A DNA stretch of 64,000 nt from Pristionchus mayeri. Lineage: Eukaryota; Nematoda; Chromadorea; Rhabditida; Neodiplogasteridae. The notes beneath the pieces are model-generated. The model did no database searches. It was not told the DNA's origin and worked only from the letters and a program-made list of their open reading frames with translations. Numbering within the stretch: position 1 is the stretch's first letter; each line of letters opens with the position of its first letter. Below are positions 25,435 through 38,070 of this stretch, in pieces. The position numbers and the translations under genes are program-made. The stretch lies in contig BTRK01000005.1 of NCBI GenBank assembly GCA_036245805.1, forward strand, positions 34,763,469-34,827,468. Reading direction: 5' to 3'.

Positions 25435-26954
25435 TTGAAAGACGTGGCTGGAAACCGCCAAATTTTGGACCGGTCTCTCCTAGAAGGGGCAAATAATACG
25501 GTAGAATCAATCATATTTCGTGACGTAGAGTGGCGAAGTCTGATCACACATTCCTTCGATCGTGTGTACTGCATTTCGAGATGTTCGATTAATCAATCAG
25601 TCAAATCAGTTGAATTCTGAAGAAATCGTTACTGAAATTGCGAGAAAGAGTGCTCCAGTATCTGTTCATATAGTGTACACTCATTCGTGCATCCCCTCTG
25701 GCATCGTTACTCGAATCCGCCCGGTCTAGTGCTCGTATCTCCCTCAAGTGCCGTTACTCTCATTCAGCATCGGATTACAATCCCAAGTTTGAGGTTTTTA
25801 CTGAAACTGGCTCGTTGAAAGACGTGGCTGGAAACCGCCAAATTTTGGACCGGTCTCTCCTAGAAGGGGCAAATAATACGGTAGAATCAATCATATTTCG
25901 TGACGTAGAGTGGCGAAGTCTGATCACACATTCCTTCGATCGTGTGTACTGCATTTCGAGATGTTCGATTAATCAATCAGTCAAATCAGTTGAATTCTGA
26001 TGAAATCGTTACTGAAATTGCGAGAAAGAGTGCTCCAGTATCTGTTCATATAGTGTACACTCATTCGTGCATCCCCTCTGGCATCGTTACTCGAATCCGC
26101 CCGGTCTAGTGCTCGTATCTCCCTCAAGTGCCGTTACTCTCATTCAGCATCGGATTAAAATCCCAAGTTTGAGGTTTTTACTGAAACTGGCTCGTTGAAA
26201 GACGTGGCTGGAAACCGCCAAATTTTGGACCGGTCTCTCCTAGAAGGGGCAAATAATACGGTAGAATCAATCATATTTCGTGACGTAGAGTGGCGAAGTC
26301 TGATCACACATTCCTTCGATCGTGTGTACTGCATTTCGAGATGTTCGATTAATCAATCAGTCAAATCAGTTGAATTCTGAAGAAATCGTTACTGAAATTG
26401 CGAGAAAGAGTGCTCCAGTATCTGTTCATATAGTGTACACTCATTCGTGCATCCCCTCTGGCATCGTTACTCGAATCCGCCCGGTCTAGTGCTCGTATCT
26501 CCCTCAAGTGCCGTTACTCTCATTCAGCATCGGATTAAAATCCCAAGTTTGAGGTTTTTACTGAAACTGGCTCGTTGAAAGACGTGGCTGGAAACCGCCA
26601 AATTTTGGACCGGTCTCTCCTAGGAGGGGCCAATAATACGGTAGAATCAATCATATTTTGTGACGTAGAGTGGCGAAGTCTGATCACACATTCCTTCGAT
26701 CGTGTGTACTGCATTTCGAGATGTTCGATTAATCAATCAGTCAAATCAGTTGAATTCTGAAGAAATCGTTACTGAAATTGCGAGAAAGAGTGCTCCAGTA
26801 TCTGTTCATATAGTGTACACTCATTCGTGCATCCCCTCTGGCATCGTTACTCGAATCCGCCCGGTCTAGTGCTCGTATCTCCCTCAAGTGCCGTTACTCT
26901 CATTCAGCATCGGATTAAAATCCCAAGTTTGAGGTTTTTACTGAAACTGGCTCG
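25435..26954 (+). repeat. Four-monomer block, copy 3 of 3
   Basis: It has the same type order as 20495-22014, with the F unit starting at 26575. It carries a private GGATTACAATCC change near 25777. Confidence 0.72.
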
Positions 26955-27714
26955 TTGAAAGACGTGGCTGGAAACCGCCAAATTTTGGACCGGTCTCTCC
27001 TAGAAGGGGCAAATAATACGGTAGAATCAATCATATTTCGTGACGTAGAGTGGCGAAGTCTGATCACACATTCCTTCGATCGTGTGTACTGCATTTCGAG
27101 ATGTTCGATTAATCAATCAGTCAAATCAGTTGAATTCTGAAGAAATCGTTACTGAAATTGCGAGAAAGAGTGCTCCAGTATCTGTTCATATAGTGTACAC
27201 TCATTCGTGCATCCCCTCTGGCATCGTTACTCGAATCCGCCCGGTCTAGTGCTCGTATCTCCCTCAAGTGCCGTTACTCTCATTCAGCATCGGATTAAAA
27301 TCCCAAGTTTGAGGTTTTTACTGAAACTGGCTCGTTGAAAGACGTGGCTGGAAACCGCCAAATTTTGGACCGGTCTCTCCTAGAAGGGGCAAATAATACG
27401 GTAGAATCAATCATATTTCGTGACGTAGAGTGGCGAAGTCTGATCACACATTCCTTCGATCGTGTGTACTGCATTTCGAGATGTTCGATTAATCAATCAG
27501 TCAAATCAGTTGAATTCTGATGAAATCGTTACTGAAATTGCGAGAAAGAGTGCTCCAGTATCTGTTCATATAGTGTACACTCATTCGTGCATCCCCTCTG
27601 GCATCGTTACTCGAATCCGCCCGGTCTAGTGCTCGTATCTCCCTCAAGTGCCGTTACTCTCATTCAGCATCGGATTAAAATCCCAAGTTTGAGGTTTTTA
27701 CTGAAACTGGCTCG

Positions 27715-30700
27715 TTGAAAGACGTGGCTGGAAACCACCAAATTTTGGACCGGTCTCTCCTAGGAGGGGCCAATAATACGGTAGAATCAATCATATTTCG
27801 TGACGTAGAGTGGCGAAGTCTGATCACACATTCCTTCGATCGTGTGTACTGCATTTCGAGATGTTCGATTAATCAATCAGTCAAATCAGTTGAATTCTGA
27901 AGAAATCGTTACTGAAATTGCGAGAAAGAGTGCTCCAGTATCTGTTCATATAGTGTACACTCATTCGTGCATCCCCTCTGGCATCGTTACTCGAATCCGC
28001 CCGGTCTAGTGCTCGTATCTCCCTCAAGTGCCGTTACTCTCATTCATCATCGGATTAAAATCCCAAGTTTGAGGTTTTTACTGAAACTGGCTCGTTGAAA
28101 GACGTGGCTGGAAACCGCCAAATTTTGGACCGGTCTCTCCTAGAAGGGGCAAATAATACGGTAGAATCAATCATATTTCGTGACGTAGAGTGGCGAAGTC
28201 TGATCACACATTCCTTCGATCGTGTGTACTGCATTTCGAGATGTTCGATTAATCAATCAGTCAAATCAGTTGAATTCTGATGAAATCGTTACTGAAATTG
28301 CGAGAAAGAGTGCTCCAGTATCTGTTCATATAGTGTACACTCATTCGTGCATCCCCTCTGGCATCGTTACTCGAATCCGCCCGGTCTAGTGCTCGTATCT
28401 CCCTCAAGTGCCGTTACTCTCATTCAGCATCGGATTAAAATCCCAAGTTTGAGGTTTTTACTGAAACTGGCTCGTTGAAAGACGTGGCTGGAAACCACCA
28501 AATTTTGGACCGGTCTCTCCTAGGAGGGGCCAATAATACGGTAGAATCAATCATATTTCGTGACGTAGAGTGGCGAAGTGTGATCACACATTCCTTCGAT
28601 CGTGTGTACTGCATTTCGAGATGTTCGATTAATCAATCAGTCAAATCAGTTGAATTCTGAAGAAATCGTTACTGAAATTGCGAGAAAGAGTGCTCCAGTA
28701 TCTGTTCATATAGTGTACACTCATTCGTGCATCCCCTCTGGCATCGTTACTCGAATCCGCCCGGTCTAGTGCTCGTATCTCCCTCAAGTGCCGTTACTCT
28801 CATTCAGCATCGGATTAAAATCCCAAGTTTGAGGTTTTTACTGAAACTGGCTCGTTGAAAGACGTGGCTGGAAACCACCAAATTTTGGACCGGTCTCTCC
28901 TAGGAGGGGCCAATAATACGGTAGAATCAATCATATTTCGTGACGTAGAGTGGCGAAGTCTGATCACACATTCCTTCGATCGTGTGTACTGCATTTCGAG
29001 ATGTTCGATTAATCAATCAGTCAAATCAGTTGAATTCTGAAGAAATCGTTACTGAAATTGCGAGAAAGAGTGCTCCAGTATCTGTTCATATAGTGTACAC
29101 TCATTCGTGCATCCCCTCTGGCATCGTTACTCGAATCCGCCCGGTCTAGTGCTCGTATCTCCCTCAAGTGCCGTTACTCTCATTCATCATCGGATTAAAA
29201 TCCCAAGTTTGAGGTTTTTACTGAAACTGGCTCGTTGAAAGACGTGGCTGGAAACCGCCAAATTTTGGACCGGTCTCTCCTAGAAGGGGCAAATAATACG
29301 GTAGAATCAATCATATTTCGTGACGTAGAGTGGCGAAGTCTGATCACACATTCCTTCGATCGTGTGTACTGCATTTCGAGATGTTCGATTAATCAATCAG
29401 TCAAATCAGTTGAATTCTGATGAAATCGTTACTGAAATTGCGAGAAAGAGTGCTCCAGTATCTGTTCATATAGTGTACACTCATTCGTGCATCCCCTCTG
29501 GCATCGTTACTCGAATCCGCCCGGTCTAGTGCTCGTATCTCCCTCAAGTGCCGTTACTCTCATTCAGCATCGGATTAAAATCCCAAGTTTGAGGTTTTTA
29601 CTGAAACTGGCTCGTTGAAAGACGTGGCTGGAAACCACCAAATTTTGGACCGGTCTCTCCTAGGAGGGGCCAATAATACGGTAGAATCAATCATATTTCG
29701 TGACGTAGAGTGGCGAAGTGTGATCACACATTCCTTCGATCGTGTGTACTGCATTTCGAGATGTTCGATTAATCAATCAGTCAAATCAGTTGAATTCTGA
29801 AGAAATCGTTACTGAAATTGCGAGAAAGAGTGCTCCAGTATCTGTTCATATAGTGTACACTCATTCGTGCATCCCCTCTGGCATCGTTACTCGAATCCGC
29901 CCGGTCTAGTGCTCGTATCTCCCTCAAGTGCCGTTACTCTCATTCAGCATCGGATTAAAATCCCAAGTTTGAGGTTTTTACTGAAACTGGCTCGTTGAAA
30001 GACGTGGCTGGAAACCACCAAATTTTGGACCGGTCTCTCCTAGGAGGGGCCAATAATACGGTAGAATCAATCATATTTCGTGACGTAGAGTGGCGAAGTC
30101 TGATCACACATTCCTTCGATCGTGTGTACTGCATTTCGAGATGTTCGATTAATCAATCAGTCAAATCAGTTGAATTCTGAAGAAATCGTTACTGAAATTG
30201 CGAGAAAGAGTGCTCCAGTATCTGTTCATATAGTGTACACTCATTCGTGCATCCCCTCTGGCATCGTTACTCGAATCCGCCCGGTCTAGTGCTCGTATCT
30301 CCCTCAAGTGCCGTTACTCTCATTCATCATCGGATTAAAATCCCAAGTTTGAGGTTTTTACTGAAACTGGCTCGTTGAAAGACGTGGCTGGAAACCGCCA
30401 AATTTTGGACCGGTCTCTCCTAGAAGGGGCAAATAATACGGTAGAATCAATCATATTTCGTGACGTAGAGTGGCGAAGTCTGATCACACATTCCTTCGAT
30501 CGTGTGTACTGCATTTCGAGATGTTCGATTAATCAATCAGTCAAATCAGTTGAATTCTGATGAAATCGTTACTGAAATTGCGAGAAAGAGTGCTCCAGTA
30601 TCTGTTCATATAGTGTACACTCATTCGTGCATCCCCTCTGGCATCGTTACTCGAATCCGCCCGGTCTAGTGCTCGTATCTCCCTCAAGTGCCGTTACTCT

Positions 30701-31134
30701 CATTCAGCATCGGATTAAAATCCCAAGTTTGAGGTTTTTACTGAAACTGGCTCGTTGAAAGACGTGGCTGGAAACCACCAAATTTTGGACCGGTCTCTCC
30801 TAGGAGGGGCCAATAATACGGTAGAATCAATCATATTTCGTGACGTAGAGTGGCGAAGTGTGATCACACATTCCTTCGATCGTGTGTACTGCATTTCGAG
30901 ATGTTCGATTAATCAATCAGTCAAATCAGTTGAATTCTGAAGAAATCGTTACTGAAATTGCGAGAAAGAGTGCTCCAGTATCTGTTCATATAGTGTACAT
31001 TCATTCGTGCATCCCCTCTGGCATCGTTACTCGAATCCGCCCGGTCTAGTGCTCGTATCTCCCTCAAGTGCCGTTACTCTCATTCAGCATCGGATTAAAA
31101 TCCCAAGTTTGAGGTTTTTACTGAAACTGGCTCG
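27715..31134 (+). repeat. Trimer higher-order repeat (1,140 bp), three full copies
   Basis: Three distinguishable monomers repeat in strict order. Type 1 has A23/G50/C57 and CATTCATCATCGG (units 27715, 28855, 29995). Type 2 has G23/A50/A57 and T187 (28095, 29235, 30375). Type 3 has A23/G50/C57 and GAAGTGTGATCAC (28475, 29615, 30755). The third copy has one private base in its last unit (GTACATTCATT near 30999). The copies are otherwise nearly identical at the marker sites, pointing to recent amplification of a 3-mer. Confidence 0.95.
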
Positions 31135-32654
31135 TTGAAAGACGTGGCTGGAAACCGCCAAATTTTGGACCGGTCTCTCCTAGAAGGGGCAAATAATACG
31201 GTAGAATCAATCATATTTCGTGACGTAGAGTGGCGAAGTCTGATCACACATTCCTTCGATCGTGTGTACTGCATTTCGAGATGTTCGATTAATCAATCAG
31301 TCAAATCAGTTGAATTCTGATGAAATCGCTACTGAAATTGCGAGAAAGAGTGCTCCAGTATCTGTTCATATAGTGTACACTCATTCGTGCATCCCCTCTG
31401 GCATCGTTACTCGAATCCGCCCGGTCTAGTGCTCGTATCTCCCTCAAGTGCCGTTACTCTCATTCAGCATCGGATTAAAATCCCAAGTTTGAGGTTTTTA
31501 CTGAAACTGGCTCGTTGAAAGACGTGGCTGGAAACCACCAAATTTTGGACCGGTCTCTCCTAGGAGGGGCCAATAATACGGTAGAATCAATCATATTTCG
31601 TGACGTAGAGTGGCGAAGTCTGATCACACATTCCTTCGATCGTGTGTACTGCATTTCGAGATGTTCGATTAATCAATCAGTCAAATCAGTTGAATTCTGA
31701 AGAAATCGTTACTGAAATTGCGAGAAAGAGTGCTCCAGTATCTGTTCATATAGTGTACACTCATTCGTGCATCCCCTCTGGCATCGTTACTCGAATCCGC
31801 CCGGTCTAGTGCTCGTATCTCCCTCAAGTGCCGTTACTCTCATTCAGCATCGGATTAAAATCCCAAGTTTGAGGTTTTTACTGAAACTGGCTCGTTGAAA
31901 GACGTGGCTGGAAACCGCCAAATTTTGGACCGGTCTCTCCTAGAAGGGGCAAATAATACGGTAGAATCAATCATATTTCGTGACGTAGAGTGGCGAAGTC
32001 TGATCACACATTCCTTCGATCGTGTGTACTGCATTTCGAGATGTTCGATTAATCAATCAGTCAAATCAGTTGAATTCTGAAGAAATCGTTACTGAAATTG
32101 CGAGAAAGAGTGCTCCAGTATCTGTTCATATAGTGTACACTCATTCGTGCATCCCCTCTGGCATCGTTACTCGAATCCGCCCGGTCTAGTGCTCGTATCT
32201 CCCTCAAGTGCCGTTACTCTCATTCAGCATCGGATTAAAATCCCAAGTTTGAGGTTTTTACTGAAACTGGCTCGTTGAAAGACGTGGCTGGAAACCACCA
32301 AATTTTGGACCGGTCTCTCCTAGAAGGGGCAAATAATACGGTAGAATCAATCATATTTCGTGACGTAGAGTGGCGAAGTCTGATCACACATTCCTTCGAT
32401 CGTGTGTACTGCATTTCGAGATGTTCGATTAATCAATCAGTCAAATCAGTTGAATTCTGATGAAATCGTTACTGAAATTGCGAGAAAGAGTGCTTCAGTA
32501 TCTGTTCATATAGTGTACACTCATTCGTGCATCCCCTCTGGCATCGTTACTCGAATCCGCCCGGTCTAGTGCTCGTATCTCCCTCAAGTGCCGTTACTCT
32601 CATTCAGCATCGGATTAAAATCCCAAGTTTGAGGTTTTTACTGAAACTGGCTCG
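31135..32654 (+). repeat. Four mixed monomers, including a recombinant
   Basis: Units start at 31135, 31515, 31895 and 32275. The last combines A23 with A50/A57, the reverse of the common G23-with-G50/C57 recombinants. A single exchange or conversion edge must lie in the 27 bp between positions 23 and 50. Private changes are AAATCGCTACTG near 31329 and GTGCTTCAG near 32494. Confidence 0.88.
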
Positions 32655-32865
32655 TTGAAAGATGTGGCTGGAAACCACCAAATTTTGGACCGGTCTCTCC
32701 TAGGAGGGGCCAATAATACGGTAGAATCAATCATATTTCGTGACGTAGAGTGGCGAAGTCTGATCACACATTCCATCGATCGTGTGTACTGCATTTCGAG
32801 ATGTTCGATTAATCAATCAGTCAAATCAGTTGAATTCTGAAGAAATCGTTACTGAAATTGCGAGA

Positions 32866-32888
32866 AAGAGTGCAAGAGTGCTCCAGTT
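32866..32888 (+). repeat. Compound indel, first occurrence
   Basis: The unit reads AAGAGTGCAAGAGTGCTCC, a tandem duplication of AAGAGTGC. It is followed by CAGTTCAT where the consensus has CAGTATCTGTTCAT, a loss of 6 bp. The net change is +2 bp. Confidence 0.93.
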
Positions 32889-34007
32889 CATATAGTGTAC
32901 ACTCATTCGTACATCCCCTCTGGCATCGTTACTCGAATCCGCCCGGTCTAGTGCTCGTATCTCCCTCAAGTGCCGTTACTCTCATTCAGCATCGGATTAA
33001 AATCCCAAGTTTGAGGTTTTTACTGAAACTGGCTCGTTGAAAGACGTGGCTGGAAACCACCAAATTTTGGACCGGTCTCTCCTAGGAGGGGCCAATAATA
33101 CGGTAGAATCAATCTTTTTTCGTGACGTAGAGTGGCGAAGTCTGATCACACATTCCTTCGATCGTGTGTACTGCATTTCGAGATGTTGGATTAATCAATC
33201 AGTCAAATCAGTTGAATTCTGAAGAAATCGTTACTGAAATTGCGAGAAAGAGTGCTCCAGTATCTGTTCATATAGTGTACACTCATTCGTGCATCCCCTC
33301 TGGCATCGTTACTCGAATCCGCCCGGTCTAGTGCTCGTATCTCCCTCAAGTGCCGTTACTCTCATTCAGCATCGGATTAAAATCCCAAGTTTGAGGTTTT
33401 TACTGAAATTGGCTCGTTGAAAGACGTGGCTGGAAACATCCAAATTTTGGACCGGTCTCTCCCAGAAGGGGCAAATAATACGGTAGAATCAATCATATTT
33501 CGTGACGTAGAGTGGCGAAGTCTGATCACACATTCCTTCGATCGTGTGTACTGCATTTCGAGATGTTGGATTAATCAATCAGTCAAATCAGTTGAATTCT
33601 GAAGAAATCGTTACTGAAATTGCGAGAAAGAGTGCTCCAGTATCTGTTCATATAGTGTACACTCATTCGTGCATCCCCTCTGGCATCGTTACTCGAATCC
33701 GCCCGGTCTAGTGCTCGTATCTCCCTCAAGTGCCGTTACTCTCATTCAGCATCGGATTAAAATCCCAAGTTTGAGGTTTTTACTGAAATTGGCTCGTTGA
33801 AAGACGTGGCTGGAAACATCCAAATTTTGGACCGGTCTCTCCCAGAAGGGGCAAATAATACGGTAGAATCAATCATATTTCGTGACGTAGAGTGGCGAAG
33901 TCTGATCACACATTCCTTCGATCGTGTGTACTGCATTTCGAGATGTTCGATTAATCAATCAGTCAAATCAGTTGAATTCTGATGAAATCGTTACTGAAAT
34001 TGCGAGA

Positions 34008-34030
34008 AAGAGTGCAAGAGTGCTCCAGTT
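34008..34030 (+). repeat. Compound indel, second occurrence
   Basis: The same 8 bp duplication and 6 bp loss as at 32.87 kb, here on a unit with the GGAAACATCC variant. Confidence 0.93.
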
Positions 34031-34389
34031 CATATAGTGTACACTCATTCGTGCATCCCCTCTGGCATCGTTACTCGAATCCGCCCGGTCTAGTGCTCGT
34101 ATCTCCCTCAAGTGCCGTTACTCTCATTCAGCATCGGATTAAAATCCCAAGTTTGAGGTTTTTACTGAAATTGGCTCGTTGAAAGACGTGGCTGGAAACA
34201 TCCAAATTTTGGACCGGTCTCTCCCAGAAGGGGCAAATAATACGGTAGAATCAATCATATTTCGTGACGTAGAGCGGCGAAGTCTGATCACACATTCCTT
34301 CGATCGTGTGTACTGCATTTCGAGATGTTCGATTAATCAATCAGTCAAATCAGTTGAATTCTGATGAAATCGTTACTGAAATTGCGAGA

Positions 34390-34412
34390 AAGAGTGCAAG
34401 AGTGCTCCAGTT
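34390..34412 (+). repeat. Compound indel, third occurrence
   Basis: Identical to the second occurrence and exactly one 382 bp unit downstream, so these two are a local tandem duplication. Confidence 0.93.
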
Positions 34413-34560
34413 CATATAGTGTACACTCATTCGTACATCCCCTCTGGCATCGTTACTCGAATCCGCCCGGTCTAGTGCTCGTATCTCCCTCAAGTGCCGT
34501 TACTCTCATTCAGCATCGGATTAAAATCCCAAGTTTGAGGTTTTTACTGAAACTGGCTCG

Positions 34561-37500
34561 TTGAAAGACGTGGCTGGAAACCACCAAATTTTGGACCGGT
34601 CTCTCCTAGGAGGGGCCAATAATACGGTAGAATCAATCATATTTCGTGACGTAGAGTGGCGAAGTCTGATCACACATTCCTTCGATCGTGTGTACTGCAT
34701 TTCGAGATGTTCGATTAATCAATCAGTCAAATCAGTTGAATTCTGATGAAATCGTTACTGAAATTGCGAGAAAGAGTCCTCCAGTATCTGTTCATATAGT
34801 GTACACTCATTCGTGCATCCCCTCTGGCATCGTTACTCGAATCCGCCCGGTCTAGTGCTCGTATCTCCCTCAAGTGCCGTTACTCTCATTCAGCATCGGA
34901 TTAAAATCCCAAGTTTGAGGTTTTTACTGAAACTGGCTCTTTGAAAGACGTGGCTGGAAACCGCCAAATTTTGGACCGGTCTCTCCTAGGAGGGGCCAAT
35001 AATACGGTAGAATCAATCATATTTCGTGACGTAGAGTGGCGAAGTCTGATCACACATTCCTTCGATCGTGTGTACTGCATTTCGAGATGTTCGATTAATC
35101 AATCAGTCAAATCAGTTGAATTCTGAAGAAATCGTTACTGAAATTGCGAGAAAGAGTGCTCCAGTATCTGTTCATATAGTGTACACTCATTCGTGCATCT
35201 CCTCTGGCATCGTTACTCGAATCCGCCCGGTCTAGTGCTCGTATCTCCCTCAAGTGCCGTTACTCTCATTCAGCATCGGATTAAAATCCCAAGTTTGAGG
35301 TTTTTACTGAAACTGGCTCGTTGAAAGACGTGGCTGGAAACCGCCAAATTTTGGACCGGTCTCTCCTAGAAGGGGCAAATAATACGGTAGAATCAATCAT
35401 ATTTCGTGACGTAGAGTGGCGAAGTCTGATCACGCATTCCTTCGATCGTGTGTACTGCATTTCGAGAGGTTCGATTAATCAATCAGTCAAATCAGTTGAA
35501 TTCTGATGAAATCGTTACTGAAATTGCGAGAAAGAGTGCTCCAGTATCTGTTCATATAGTGTACACTCATTCGTGCATCCCCTCTGGCATCGTTACTCGA
35601 ATCCGCCCGGTCTAGTGCTCGTATCTCCCTCAAGTGCCGTTACTCTCATTCAGCATCGGATTAAAATCCCAAGTTTGAGGTTTTTACTGAAACTGGCTCG
35701 TTGAAAGACGTGGCTGGAAACCACCAAATTTTGGACCGGTCTCTCCTAGGAGGGGCCAATAATACGGTAGAATCAATCATATTTCGTGACGTAGAGTGGC
35801 GAAGTCTGATCACGCATTCCTTCGATCGTGTGTACTGCATTTCGAGATGTTCGATTAATCAATCAGTCAAATCAGTTGAATTCTGATGAAATCGTTACTG
35901 AAATTGCGAGAAAGAGTGCTCCAGTATCTGTTCATATAGTGTACACTCATTCGTGCATCCCCTCTGGCATCGTTACTCGAATCCGCCCGGTCTAGTGCTC
36001 GTATCTCCCTCAAGTGCCGTTACTCTCATTCAGCATCGGATTAAAATCCCAAGTTTGAGGTTTTTACTGAAACTGGCTCGTTGAAAGACGTGGCTGGAAA
36101 CCACCAAATTTTGGACCGGTCTCTCCTAGGAGGGGCCAATAATACGGTAGAATCAATCATATTTCGTGACGTAGAGTGGCGAAGTCTGATCACACATTCC
36201 TTCGATCGTGTGTACTGCATTTCGAGATGTTCGATTAATCAATCAGTCAAATCAGTTGAATTCTGAAGAAATCGTTACTGAAATTGCGAGAAAGAGTGCT
36301 CCAGTATCTGTTCATATAGTGTACACTCATTCGTGCATCTCCTCTGGCATCGTTACTCGAATCCGCCCGGTCTAGTGCTCGTATCTCCCTCAAGTGCCGT
36401 TACTCTCATTCAGCATCGGATTAAAATCCCAAGTTTGAGGTTTTTACTGAAACTGGCTCGTTGAAAGACGTGGCTGGAAACCGCCAAATTTTGGACCGGT
36501 CTCTCCTAGAAGGGGCAAATAATACGGTAGAATCAATCATATTTCGTGACGTAGAGTGGCGAAGTCTGATCACGCATTCCTTCGATCGTGTGTACTGCAT
36601 TTCGAGAGGTTCGATTAATCAATCAGTCAAATCAGTTGAATTCTGATGAAATCGTTACTGAAATTGCGAGAAAGAGTGCTCCAGTATCTGTTCATATAGT
36701 GTACACTCATTCGTGCATCCCCTCTGGCATCGTTACTCGAATCCGCCCGGTCTAGTGCTCGTATCTCCCTCAAGTGCCGTTACTCTCATTCAGCATCGGA
36801 TTAAAATCCCAAGTTTGAGGTTTTTACTGAAACTGGCTCGTTGAAAGACGTGGCTGGAAACCACCAAATTTTGGACCGGTCTCTCCTAGGAGGGGCCAAT
36901 AATACGGTAGAATCAATCATATTTCGTGACGTAGAGTGGCGAAGTCTGATCACGCATTCCTTCGATCGTGTGTACTGCATTTCGAGATGTTCGATTAATC
37001 AATCAGTCAAATCAGTTGAATTCTGATGAAATCGTTACTGAAATTGCGAGAAAGAGTGCTCCAGTATCTGTTCATATAGTGTACACTCATTCGTGCATCC
37101 CCTCTGGCATCGTTACTCGAATCCGCCCGGTCTAGTGCTCGTATCTCCCTCAAGTGCCGTTACTCTCATTCAGCATCGGATTAAAATCCCAAGTTTGAGG
37201 TTTTTACTGAAACTGGCTCGTTGAAAGACGTGGCTGGAAACCACCAAATTTTGGACCGGTCTCTCCTAGGAGGGGCCAATAATACGGTAGAATCAATCAT
37301 ATTTCGTGACGTAGAGTGGCGAAGTCTGATCACGCATTCCTTCGATCGTGTGTACTGCATTTCGAGATGTTCGATTAATCAATCAGTCAAATCAGTTGAA
37401 TTCTGATGAAATCGTTACTGAAATTGCGAGAAAGAGTGCTCCAGTATCTGTTCATATAGTGTACACTCATTCGTGCATCCCCTCTGGCATCGTTACTCGA

Positions 37501-37600
37501 ATCCGCCCGGTCTAGTGCTCGTATCTCCCTCAAGTGCCGTTACTCTCATTCAGCATCGGATTAAAATCCCAAGTTTGAGGTTTTTACTGAAACTGGCTCG
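34561..37600 (+). repeat. Eight monomers containing a two-copy trimer (34941-37220)
   Basis: GTGCATCTCCTC occurs near 35197 and 36337, and TTCGAGAGGTTCG near 35463 and 36603, each pair 1,140 bp apart. The trimer is therefore units 34941/35321/35701 and 36081/36461/36841. The first unit differs between copies at position 23 (G versus A) and at 114 is A in both. G114 returns in this block and dominates as far as 58.8 kb. One private change (GGCTCTTTGAAAG) sits just before 34941. Confidence 0.9.
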
Positions 37601-37612
37601 TTGAAAGACGTG

Positions 37613-37841
37613 GCTGGAAACCACCAAATTTTGGACCGGTCTCTCCTAGGAGGGGCCAATAATACGGTAGAATCAATCATATTTCGTGACGTAGAGTGGC
37701 GAAGTCTGATCACGCATTCCTTCGATCGTGTGTACTGCATTTCGAGATGTTCGATTAATCAATCAGTCAAATCAGTTGAATTCTGGTGAAATCGTTACTG
37801 AAATTGCGAGAAAGAGTGCTCCAGTATCTGTTCATATAGTG
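37613..37841 (+). repeat. Short monomer 6 (229 bp)
   Basis: It has the same 151 bp deletion and G186 marker as short monomers 1-4, although it lies about 32 kb away from them. It has G114, unlike units 1-4, which have A114. Confidence 0.95.
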
Positions 37842-38070
37842 GCTGGAAACCACCAAATTTTGGACCGGTCTCTCCTAGGAGGGGCCAATAATACGGTAGA
37901 ATCAATCATATTTCGTGACGTAGAGTGGCGAAGTCTGATCACGCATTCCTTCGATCGTGTGTACTGCATTTCGAGATGTTCGATTAATCAATCAGTCAAA
38001 TCAGTTGAATTCTGGTGAAATCGTTACTGAAATTGCGAGAAAGAGTGCTCCAGTATCTGTTCATATAGTG
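37842..38070 (+). repeat. Short monomer 7 (229 bp)
   Basis: Directly tandem with short monomer 6, with G186 and G114. No base difference from it was noticed. Confidence 0.95.

Larger units (their letters stand above)
8715..27714 (+). repeat. Subfamily block dominated by G23/A50/A57/A114 monomers (50 units)
   Basis: Exactly 50 full-length monomers, with no short unit and no indel. Most carry the linked trio G23 (AACCGCC), A50 (CTAGAAGG) and A57 (GGCAAATA), with A114 (CACACATTCC). Position 187 alternates between T and A (CTGATG or CTGAAG). Recombinant units keep G23 but have G50/C57, some with GAGTGCCGAAG and some with CATATTTTGTGACG. Minor markers include GACATGGCTGG in the units starting 8715, 9475 and 11375, and AAATCGGTACTG near 13469 and 13849. 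The block begins and ends sharply at monomer boundaries. Confidence 0.9.
32655..34560 (+). repeat. Aberrant five-monomer cluster (382, 380, 380, 382, 382 bp)
   Basis: Two diagnostic changes are concentrated here. First, three units (32655, 33797, 34179) carry an 8 bp duplication plus a 6 bp loss in the same 25 bp, netting +2. Second, three units (33417, 33797, 34179) read GGAAACATCC and CTCCCAGAAGG in place of GGAAACCRCC and CTCCTAGRAGG. Two units (33037, 33417) have GATGTTGGATT. No other part of the window has the first two changes. The markers are combined differently in successive units, showing local shuffling. Confidence 0.93.
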
